Assembly: GCA_020466095.1 (NCBI GenBank)
Contig: CM035808.1
Location: forward strand, 2,896,690 to 2,960,689
Direction: 5' to 3'
Source of the DNA: Chlorops oryzae
Lineage: Eukaryota > Arthropoda > Insecta > Diptera > Chloropidae
DNA length: 64,000 bases
This document shows, one piece after another, positions 39,366 to 50,900 of the stretch. How positions within the stretch are numbered: position 1 is the first letter of the stretch; each line of letters starts with the position of its first letter. The position numbers and the translations under genes were made by a program. Under the pieces are notes generated by a model. That model ran no database searches, had not been told where the DNA came from, and saw only the letters and a list, made by a program, of their open reading frames with translations.

Positions 39366-40548
39366 TGAATTTTAAAATCACCTTCCGATAGTTCTTCAGC
39401 TCTACTGAGATGCGCGCAATCTAACGGGTTTTCGTTGCGTTCATTAAAGTTTTCAAAGTAGTTTTTCCTTCAATTTTTAGCATTGTAATAACATAAGCCG
39501 AGTATTGCTTCCTAACACAACAGCTGTAAGATGAACCAATGACGAATCTGGCAGCCAGTGTTTTGAGGGCTAGCAACCCTGTTTAATTAGAACTAAATTA
39601 TTGATCAGGATCAAAAACTGAATCGATTTAGACATGTCCGTCTGTCCGTCCGTCTGTGGGCGGATCTCCTCCGAAACGGCTGGACCAACCAAGTCGAAAT
39701 TTGGCACACAAGTATATCGGGATTCGAGTATGATCCTAAGTAAAAATGAAAGACATCCGCCCACGCCCACAAATGAATTATTGTGTTTTCAATAAAATGC
39801 TTGTAACTTGCGAACCACTCAACACATTCCATTGATATTTGGTGTACTGGTAAACTATAAAAAGGGACATATCTTGAAAGAAAATGGACGCCGACCTTCT
39901 CGAGCCACGCCCACAAATAAGGGTTTATCGTAACTTGTGAAGTAAAAGGCGTAGAAGCTTCAAATGAGAATTAACATATAGGCGTCATATTAACATTTTA
40001 TTCAATGCACTGATGCCAGAACGAGGGGTTTTTTCCGTTTTTAAGGATTTTTTCGATTGTACCTTTAACCAAATATCACTTTCAATTTTTACAAGGAATT
40101 TTTACTGATCACATTCCTAAAGAAAACAGAAATTAAGAGATTTTTTTTCAATATCCAAGGGAAAAGAGTCACCAAAATACTGCTTAGCATCAGTGCTGGC
40201 TACAAAGTATGGAGAATTGAGTAAGAAAGGTTTTAAAATTCGGCTTCTGAGAAGGGCAGCAAACAATTTATGTGATGTACGAGTAAAACTCCCTATTTTA
40301 AGGTACATTTCAAATGCTCCGCTCATGAGGAGGGTAAAACACGTGCTAGCTCCCGGACTATTAAGGATGGAGCAAAGTAGGAATTAATTATTTCGCAATC
40401 CGATGATGTTTTTAAATGATATTATTTCATATGTGTGCTCCCTCCCACTTCATTTTATTTTCACAGTCGTTCCTGGTTTCCATTAAGGCTCAAATAAACA
40501 ATACAAGCATTTGAAAAAGTCCATAAAATTTATCGATAAATCCTCCGA
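39366..40548. other. Intergenic DNA between satellite and copy B
   Basis: A transposon-like repeat at about 39625-39930 contains GACATGTCCGTCTGTCCGTC and 'CCACGCCCACAAAT'. The stretch 40190-40250 echoes part of the last mgl intron (GAGTAAGAAAGG). No gene is supported. Confidence 0.45.
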
Positions 40549-42712
40549 CACACACGGTAAAAGCCAATATGGATTTTCAGTCAATTGTTTGTCGTTTTCC
40601 CATTTTTCTTTATCCGCACATCCGATCTCAGTGAAATCTCGATAAAAATGAGCCCATTTTACCAGCGCTATACAAACCGCTTGTACAAACATCACCGATA
40701 ATGAAATTTTTTGTTGTACGCGCAAGCACAAAAGCAGATACACACACTACATAATATGCTTGTACAAACATGGATTTGTGCGAATGCTTCTATGGTGTAT
40801 TCGAGGCTTTAGCTAAGAAATTCCGACAATTCAACGCATGCAAACATACGTAACCAATTATAATCAACTGTGGATTCGATTGTAACTGGCTCTCTACGTT
40901 TGCCCTTGTTGAACATTGGCAGGGATTCCTGCGCTATTGGAAATCGGGCATCAATAAACAATGAGGTATAATTTGCCAGTCCTAAAATGGATAAATAACA
41001 AGATTTAGATTCGAATATCGATTGGTTTAATCTTTAAACTGATAAAACTTTGCATAATTTAAAGGAAAAAAGTATGGATTGTTCATATTGAAAAAGGAAG
41101 ATGCTTTGTATAATTCGATGCACTTTTTCGCAACGCTGATTGTCAGCTCTCAGCACACAAGAACACAAAAAACGTAAACAAATGAAATCGGCAAATTTCG
41201 TAGAGAAAATCGTCTAAACTCAAGACCGTATGCCAGTACCTTAACAATAGGCGAGTGCGAGTGAATGTGCGAACAATTCTTGCTAAAATTCTAATTGGAT
41301 TGACGTTTTTTCATACATACGTCGCATATAAGCGTCATCTGTTGAATTTCGGTCACGTGTGAAAATCTGTTTAAACGTGCAAATTTGTTTCAAGATTCGT
41401 TAGTGCGTGCTTACATGATTGTCTGAAGATCGTGTTATCATTTGAGACAATTGCAAATTAATTGGAGTCGTCCAATCACGCAAAAAAAAGTGTTCAAGTG
41501 CGTTGCATCGTTAGATAATCACTAGTTGCTAGTAAGTATGTTCTGATGAATATATCTACATACCTATGTATATATGTATGCAAACAGACAATTAAGGCTA
41601 TTTCGAGGAAAGCATAAAATTATGAATATTCTGCTGGAGAGTTCAGCAATAAGTCAGATTTGAATTCGAAAAATACTTTATCAACTAGACATTGACCCTG
41701 CTATCATTGGATGTTGACATACACATACACACATATGAATACGTTTTGTTTAGCTATCATATTTATGTTTGTAAACATATGAAATTCGCTGGCATGGACG
41801 CGTGATCAAATTTTTTTTGCAGTAGTCCGTTGAATTTAAAGGTGTCCGCATTGTGAATTTCGATTGCATTTTTACTGAGTAAGTACAGAATATTTCAATC
41901 GACAAGTCCGCCTGTTAATTTCGAGGACGGTGGACCTAGTGGGTCCTTCTAGGCCTTTAAAGCCTGGCTTGAATCTTGAAATAATCTTGGGCTATTCTGT
42001 AATGGGTATCCGGATGAGTATAACTTACTCTTTACACACGACGCACCAATTGCGTTTGTGCTACGTTTATGCAGCAACCCAAAACCACTCGAGATAGACC
42101 ATACAAAATATGGATGTGTAGAATTGATCAGCGTCACCAGGAGAATCGTTTTATCCGTCCCACCGCCAGTCTGTCTGTCTGTCTCTATATAGTTTTGTTA
42201 ACGAAGGATTTGATATGATTTGCACTTTCGCAATTGTGTTTGCGGAGACATGTGTAATGTCATGTTTGAGAAGGGGCTTGAACAGATCTTTTTTTGTGGG
42301 TACCACCGCGCTTATCCAGAAAATTGGGCGTACCGGTTTTAATAGGGTAATTGAATAGAAGTCGCCATCTATTTTATGGTCCCAAAAAATCTTGAGAATA
42401 GTTTGCCTTAATGGGCGTGGTCTTCAGTTGCTACATTCAGAAATTGAATTTTAAAATTTTTTGAGTGCATACTTCAGGGCTCCTCATCGCTTAACCCTAG
42501 AGTCCTAACCTTAGATGTTTCTTAAGTGACAAAAATTGAGCACTGAAGTTCAAAACCTTTGAAAAAATGTTGGTTCGCCTACTATTTTATCAGCTTAAAA
42601 GTCCTGTGAGACGATTAATAAAATATCAGGATTTCCGGGAAAGCAGTTCAACGGAAATTCTGTCAACTGTGGTTTTTAAACAAATTTTTGAAAAATGGCG
42701 ACGATCAAAATT
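40549..42712. repeat. 2.2 kb direct duplication, copy B
   Basis: The counterpart of 33733-35884, about 6.8 kb away in the same orientation. It differs mainly by short indels and has one extra 13-base stretch near its start. It carries the same two putative leader exons (donor GTAAGT at 41532; exon 41823-41878). It is the copy nearer to ALT copy 1. Confidence 0.85.
41823..41878 (+). other. Putative non-coding leader exon (copy B)
   Basis: Acceptor TTTTTTTTGCAG and donor GTAAGT at 41879, 56 bp, as in copy A. The next strong acceptor downstream is TCTCTCTTATTTATAG at 44104, 40 bases before the ALT copy 1 start codon. Splicing from here to 44105 is therefore a testable leader for ALT copy 1. Confidence 0.4.
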
Positions 42713-44144
42713 CGTCGAAAATGCATCCCTGAGAAGTTATAGAGCCTTAAAGTTTTGATGCAGTCAGTCGAGAAAAAAAGTTTTCCCACGATGATGGTTT
42801 GTCGCACGAAAAAAAATTGTAACGCGGTTTGAAAGCCAATTGTATGGGCTTTTGGGAAAAAGGAAATTCTAGTTTAAAAGTTGAACCTTTGAGGGAGAAA
42901 TAACCGGTCAATTTTCTTACTTTCACAGCCATTTTTGCACGAAAAGTGTGCAATTAACAGCATTTTTTTTTTTATTTTTTACAAAACCTTCTACCGATTT
43001 CCTTTAATTTGGTACCGAATATGTCTAGGATTTTTTTTGAAATAAGACGCAGAATTTTGTTTTCTTTTTATCACCTCCTTTCGGATGTATGTACATCCTT
43101 ATGCGAAACACCCTGTATAAAGAGAGAGTTTTTCAAACAAAAATCAGTTCTCGTTAAGAACTCAAAGCACATACATACATATGTATAACTTTTTAAAAGT
43201 GATGCTAAACGAGTAGGCTCTGTGCCGCTTTTTTTCAGAAGAGAAACTAGTTTTTGTATTTTTATGTTTTTGTTGTACTATACACGAACATTTTTCGGAC
43301 GTTCGTCTGTAGTGGTGGTCATCCCTGGTTTTGAGCCTTTAATTGGTAATGCGCTATAGGAAATCGGGCATCAATGAGTACGACTAAGTCTACTTTTACA
43401 TTGGACGATTTTCGGCCAACAGCACTCACCGATTTTTGCGTTTGTAAGCAAGGGAGGAGAGACGAAAGTGAAGCGGTCAAAATCGTTTGTACTAGCCATG
43501 TCGTCGATTTCCATGCCGATTTTTGACAGTTACCTTTCCCGCCGTTCGTAGAACGGAAAACAGTTTCAAAGAATTGTTCGAATAATTTTTTATGAAGACA
43601 ATTTCAAAAAGGAATTTGAAAAAATCGTTGTGAAAATCGCCTCGATAATCGTTCAATGTAGAAGCCGACTAAAGGCGCCGCAGTGCCATCTGTCACATAG
43701 AAATCAAAATGTATGAAAGCAGACACTCAAAAAATTTGCATGGAATAGCGCTCTAAAGATTTTAGATTTCCATGCTAATTTAACAGCTGTAGCGTTGCCA
43801 TTGTTTGGAGACTTGCATTGTTTGGAGAGCTGCCCTTTCTAGTTCATTTCCATATTGTTTTGCTGTGCGTCACTGTTTACTAAAAATGTTCTCTATGCCA
43901 TGCCATGCCATGCAGTGCGCCGCAGGGAGTGATTGTTTCTATCTTAATCGTAGTACATACATATTTAATTATACTGTTTGCGGCAACGCTCTGAAAGCTT
44001 TCAGTTTTCCGCGCGTGCAAACGCAGTGCTTACAATGAAGAGAGCTTTCGAAAAATCAATTGATAGAGTACAGTTCTCTCTTTCTGTTTCTCTCTTATTT
44101 ATAGTACAGTTCTCTTGGAAGACGACAACTACAAAAACATCACA
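42713..44144. other. ALT copy 1 upstream region
   Basis: Mostly featureless AT-rich DNA. A pyrimidine tract followed by TTATTTATAG (44095-44104) is a strong splice acceptor just before the ALT start codon. The fragment GGAAATCGGGCATCAATGA near 43358 repeats a motif found in both 2.2 kb blocks. Confidence 0.4.
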
Positions 44145-47100
44145 ATGAGCAAAATTTTTTTGAGAAATTCAGCGCTAACAGCTCTGGCTGGACAAAGTAG
44201 TCGGCAAGCAATCATACGGCCATCCAGTTGGAGTTCGCAAGCCCTCGAGATAAGTTCGACGTGTAAAGTCGCGACGCTTGGAACGGCGAGAAATTGGCAA
44301 CTACCGTCATCGCCCATTAACCCATTAACAACGAGGAAAATGTCTGCAAAAGCGGCCGCAAAATGCTTGTCAGTGGAAAACATAAACCCCAATTTCGTGG
44401 CCATGGAGTACGCCGTACGTGGGCCACTGGTCGTTCGAGCGGGCGAAATCGAGAAGGAACTGGCAGCGGTAAGTGAAAGAAAAAATTAAATTAAAAAAAA
44501 AACCGTTATTGAATTGTGATTAACTGAATTTAAACAAAACCCGTTAGTAGCCAGACTTATGCGCATTTTCGATTATTGTGGTTTTTGACTCTGGCAACGC
44601 TGTAGTTTTGGGTCCTGCCGCAAATATATTCCTCTGCCAGTAGCTCTGCCGCGAAAATGTTCCTATGAAAAGTTGCTCTGCCGCCGTTAGCTTGCCGGTG
44701 CCTTGCCTTCCATTCCCGCATGTTGGTTTGTGGAAGATTTCACTTCCCCGCGACGATTTCAGAGTTGCATGCCGATTTGGTATGGAATAATTTTGTTCGT
44801 GCATAAGATGGTCGAGTGCTCAAGCGCTTCAGTTGTCAGTTTTTATACCCGACACACTCTGTGTCGAGGGTATATTGCGTTTGTGTGGCTGTGTGTAACA
44901 CCCAGAAATGATCAGCGTCACCAGGAGATTCGATTTGGACATGTCCGTCTGTTTGTATACAGCTATCTTATCGAAGGAGTTGAGCTATCTTGACGAAATT
45001 TGGTATGCGTGTTTACGGCGACATGAGTAAGAACAAGTTCGAGAATGGAGACGATCGGACCATTTTTAGTGGTACCTCCAGTACTAGGGTCTGTTACGAT
45101 AATCACAAAAACTCCTCTAAAATCGAAGTTTTTCAAGATATTTTGATCAAATTTGATAGTTGAACCCGTGTAAAAGCAAGTAATATGATTTCCAAAAATT
45201 GTAACAGTGGGCGTGACAGAAGGGCGTTTTTCGGAAATTGTCTCCTGCACCCAAAATTCAAATGGAAATTGAACGAAAGTTGGCACTTATGCCCCGTTTG
45301 TAGCCACAAACATCCTCTCCAAAAATTTTTTTGATCGGTCCATTATTAAGGGTGCCTCCAGCATTAGGGTCTGTCACAAAAATCCCAAAACTGCCTCAAA
45401 ATCGGAATTTTTCGAAATATTCCAATGAAACTTAGAATTTGAGCGTATACTTAAGCCTCCGATTAGATTTCCAAAAAATTTGAGAAGTGGGCGTGGCAAA
45501 GAGGCGGTTTTCATGTTGTAATTGGTTCGATATATTTCCTTGAGTTGGATATTGGAAACCATGCATAATTTGTTTTTAATTTTCGAAGTATATTACGATG
45601 TTTAAATTCCGCTTGGATAAAATTTCTTTTTATTTGAAATTCACCGGAAAAATTTTTCAGCCAAATTAAGTTCAATTTTCAACGGTTAACGTCCAATTTT
45701 ATGAATTTACGGGACGACCTATAGCTTATACGTAATCACCCTGCAGGAAGCCTGTCGCCATATGGCCCCATGTCTATATTGACGTCAGTATAGACAAGAG
45801 AACTAGTTCCAACGTCAACAGTATTTATAGGCGATGTCATTAGAGAAACTGTACTGTCAAGAGGTATAGTTAATCTCTATTGACCATGTCAACAACGTGT
45901 CTCCTTATAAAGCGAAAGAGTACTCCTTTTGTCTACATAATAGTACCGACGTCAATAGTTTTTCGGTCTACTGTTGACATTCAATGACAACTCAATGTTA
46001 AATTTCAATAACGCAAAGCATTGCGACGGGTATAACTGGTCAGTAGTACTGTTGACGCAGTCAGTAGAGAAAGAGTATAGATTCACTATTGACATTTCCT
46101 GCAGGGGCACCTACCCATTTCACGCTAGGATAATTGCGGATGCTAGAATCAGTACTCTTTCAAGTCCGGAAACCCTTTCTAGGGCGATTGATTGTGCCTG
46201 TTCGAATAGTGCGACATCTTAACCCTGCTGGTGCCCGCAATATTTTTGAGGCCAATATCTGGAGATTGATAAAATATATTTACTTTCAGCCATAACAATC
46301 TTCTTGTAAAGAGCTCAAATTCTTATGTTCACTATATATTTTGTATGAAAAATACACCAGGGGCCAAATGGTCCCTAAAGCATTTAGTGTAACTTTCTTA
46401 AGGTCACAGCAGGGTTAAGACTAAAATGGGAATAAAAATTCGCTTGAAACATAAATAGCACCTTATACATAACATACAGATTTTTTAATTTTTTTTTTTT
46501 TACATAGAGTCCTTTATGCATGTAATTCATTGAAAAATGTTTCGTCACAAAAAGAAACTACGTAGTTCGGAGCTAACATGGATTTTATGTCCGTCAATCT
46601 TTTATAGAAAAAACGTGGGCGTAAAATATCCATAGGAAGAAAAATGAGTACATATTCACGTACATAAAAGGGCCGAATTATTCCTATGCTCCTTCGATTT
46701 GCATTAAGATGAAGGTTAGGTTAACTAAATCAATGACTACTCGTGATTTAATGTTTCACTTTTTTGAACCAGTGATTGTGTAATACTCCGTTTTTAACTG
46801 CTTCTGTTTTCAGTTTATCGAAAGTTGTTCGCTTTCGAATGTCTTTGCCCTTCCATCTGCTCTACCGGCGTCAAGTTCAACGCACGACCTTCACCAATAT
46901 TCCCGCTGTAGGTCATGACTCATGACGCATTTTGTAAGCTAACAGGGTTTTTTTTTTTTTTTTCTTCAGAACGTATTACCAAAAAAGGTAATAGAGTAAT
47001 TGGTTCTAAAGTAATTCTAGATTCAAATTTTGACAGAAAAAAAAAACACTTTTTTTTCTGCAATGTATACCAAAAATTGATTGCATTTCGGTGTCGACTG

Positions 47101-47891
47101 AGTGAGGCGTTTTATACGAAATTATCGAAAGAGAATGAATTCTCTTATCGAATAAATTGAAAAAAAAAAAAACATGCGCAGTCAACGGTGAAATACGCAC
47201 TTGCTTCTCCCCTCCCTCCATACATTCCCCCAAATCATTCTCCATTGTTTTCTTTTCTCAGCGAGTTGAATCGATGTGTGATTTCTCTGTTTCTTGGCTT
47301 TATTTATGATTCTTAATATTTTGTTCGTAGAAGACTGGGAAATGTGTTTCTCAAACAATGTCGCACTTATTTGCTTTATGTTTATTTTTATTTATAATTT
47401 TTTAAATTTTTTTTTTGTATCATAAATCGTCTCATCATCATATAAAGTGACCCTATCTCAATTTATTTCGTTTTAAGGGAGGAATAACCTTAATGAAAGC
47501 GCATCAGGTTTTGTTATTCCGAAACAATGTAAATAATTGATTTTTGTATTTATTATTATTTATTTTTTAATAGAGAGTTGTTAGGGCTTTTTAAAATTGA
47601 TTTTCTTGGAACTGATCGTGAGATAGACGACGAAGACGACTTTCCACCCTGAGTAAAATTCGTGGGTGATGAAGCTTGTCGGTAGAGTTTCGGGGGAACT
47701 TCAAAGAGAATTCAATTTGAAAAAAAAAACCCCACGTTGGAAAGTCAAATAGGCATATCTATAGATAATATATAAGATAATAGGCCGCCATTGAAAGGGG
47801 TTTTTTTTTCGAATGGTAGTAAAGTTTTTTTTCCAGTGATCACGTCGTTAAGGTGTCCAGAAATGTCTTAAAATAATTTGAAATGCTGTCT

Positions 47892-47934
<43 letters not shown>

Positions 47935-50900
47935 AAGCATCCAAGTCATGACGGAATGCTTCTTTAGCTCCCTCGTCTAGAATGAAATTTATTTGCAGTT
48001 GTTGTCGGTATTCTAATTACTTTTAACATTATAGGGGTATTCACAAAGGCGTGTTAAAAACGTTGGAAAGTCGGAAAATCGGAATAATACGACTTAAAAA
48101 AAAAATTTAACCTTTTTTTTGTGTCTTTCACAACTTTTTAGGCAGTTAAAATTTTCTGATTTTCCAACTGTCCTATTTTCCGTCGCCTTTGTGAATACCC
48201 CTTATGTGTTAAAAAAAAAACCCCCCTATAGAATCAAAGTTATGATCCATTAAGATGTTGTTTTTTTAAATTTTTTGTAAGTTTGTGGGTTTTGTACCCC
48301 AGCCAAAAATGGGTCACTGCGACCATAATAGATCTAATGTGCCATTTTGGACTCATTTAGTTGTTTTGTTCGAGCTTTCCATCGATCTTCCTAATGAAGG
48401 GGAGGATATTAACCATTATGTGAGTGCCAAGGTACCCGAATGCGATCACCTCGTCTTCAAAACGAATGTCTGCATTCAGAGCTATCTACCAGATGAATCT
48501 TGTGGAGGTATTTTAGGAGACTTATCTACCTATGTTTGTTCATCCTAACATTAGGATTTCTAAACTCCCGACTCTATATGGACTCACATTTAATTTAGCT
48601 TTTTGAAGACCTGGCATAAGATTTGAACTAATTTTTTTCAATTTATATGTAATTGGATAGTATAACTTTATGGGTGATTCCTCCTTCTACTTCTAGCTTA
48701 GAAACCCCCTTTTTTATATTGATGTCTTCGAACTCAATAATTCTTCCGAAATATTCTTAATCTGAATACAAAGAACCTTTAAAGATGTTCTCTGGATAGT
48801 GTTATCTGTGAAAAACAACCACGAGCCCGCCCTCTTTTTTAAATTAATTGTGGCAATCCATATCACACTTTTGATAGATCAGTTTATGACAATTCCCTAA
48901 CGATTGCAAACCCCTTGAACTAATTTTTCAATTTTCTCAACAGCCAAATACAATCTCAATCGTATGTCTCCCTTCTAGATTAGAACGATTAAGCCAGTTT
49001 TATATTTTCATCATAGCAACCGGCAAGTGCCACTGTTCTCCACGCTCATTTGTTTGATCAAAACAATTGCTGTGAGTGGTGTCGAAGTCTGAAACAAATA
49101 TTAGCGAATGGAATAATAAATTCTGAATGAACAGATAAACCACAAATGATCCAACATTCTCGCAGAGTGGTGGCTTTCATTTTTAATCACGTTGAATTTT
49201 TATCTATGTGTGTTCTGATATGCGATCGTCTTATATTGATAAGGCAAAGAAGGTTATTTCAAGGGTACCGCACAATACCCTCTGTACATGCATAATTAGA
49301 GCAATTTAGGCCTCTGGAAATAAAGGTGAAATTTTCAAAAGAAAATCGAAAGGACGTAATTGCAAAGTAGAATTTACTAATCAATGAATTAATTAGAGAA
49401 GCTTTGTTAATCGGGTCGACAATGAGCGAGGCAAATTAAATAATAACGACTGTTTTTTTTTTAGAACTTCTGTTTTTTTTTTTTGCTTAAAAAGTTTTGA
49501 ATAAAAACTGAATAGGTCCGCACGTATTGATACTGATGAGTCAAAGCTTTTCGTAGCTTAACGGAAGCTTTAATTTCAATTTATTCATCTTTTGAACTAA
49601 TAACACACGTCAAAAATGGGTGTGTCGATCTTTTGGTGCCCTAGAATGATCCATAATAAAAATGGATTTGATTCTTGTGAATATGACGCCTTTATATAGA
49701 GATTAATGCTCTGGAATATTGAACTTTTCGATTAAATTTGTACCTTTAATATTTGGAAGGTGACTCTGGATTTACCATTCTTATGCAGACAAATTCAAAT
49801 TTTTGAATAAAAGAACTTTAAAGAGTTGGAGTGTATCGTGAAAACACCACGGCCCGCCCTCTTTTTTAAATTAATTGTGGCAATCCATATCACACTTTTG
49901 TAGATCAGTTTATGACAATTCCCAACGATTGCAAACCCCTTGAACTAATTTTTCAATTTTCTCAACAGCCAAATACAATCTCAATCGTATGTCTCCCTTC
50001 TAGATTAGAACGATTAAGCCAGTTTTATTTTTCATCATAGCAACGGCAAGTGCCACTGTTCTCCACGCTCATTTGTTTGATCAAAAACAATTGCTGTGAG
50101 TGGTGTCGAAGTCTGAAACAAATATTAGCGAATGGAATATTAAATTCTGAATGAACAGATAACCACAAATGATCCAACATTCTCGCAGAGTGTGGCTTTC
50201 ATTTTTAATCACGTTGAATTTTCTATCTATGTGTGTTCTGATATGCGATCGTCTTATATTGATAAGGCAAAGAAGGTTATTTCAAGGGTACCGCACAATC
50301 CCTGTACATGCATAATTAGAGCAATTTGGCCTCTGGAAATAAAGGTGATTTTCAAAATAATCGAAAGCGTAATTGCAAAGTTAGAATTTACTAATCAATG
50401 AATTAATTAGAGAAGCTTTGTTAATCGGGTCGACAATGAGCGAGGCAAATTAAATAATAACGACTGTTTTTTTTTTAGAATTCTGTTTTTTTTTTTTGCT
50501 TAAAAAGTTTTGAATAAAAACTGAATAGGTCCGCTCGTATTGATACTGATGAGTAAAGTTTTTCGTAGCTTAACGGAAGCTTTAATTTCAATTTATTCAT
50601 CTTTTGAACTAATAACACACGTCAAAAATGGGTGTGTCGATCTTTTGGTGTCCTAGAATGATCCATAATAAAAATGGATTTGATTCTTGTGAATATGACG
50701 CCTTTATATAGAGAATAATGCTTTAGAACCATTGAACTTTTCAATTAAATTTGTACCTTCAATAGGACGGACTTGGATTTACATCTTTGCAACAAAACAA
50801 AAAAAAAAAAAAATTGGAAGCCTTTAACTACTTTTCAAAGGTCTACTAAAGGCCAGGTCTCCACAGTCTCATACTAAAGTGGTATATTATAACTTTTGTA

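Noticed and set aside
38023..39375. Long open frames on both strands across 38.0-39.4 kb
   Set aside because: They are translations of GATGGT-type simple repeats (Met/Val/Leu or Ile/Thr/Asn strings), with no domain and several frames open at once.
48285..48548. 87-residue frame in ALT copy 1 intron 1
   Set aside because: The composition looks protein-like ([20 protein letters not shown]), so a transposon relic was considered, but I cannot tie it to any family and it has no flanking structure.
48776..50790. Spaced repeats resembling a CRISPR array or other prokaryotic system
   Set aside because: The host is an insect nuclear genome, the repeat unit is 1 kb and there are only two copies.
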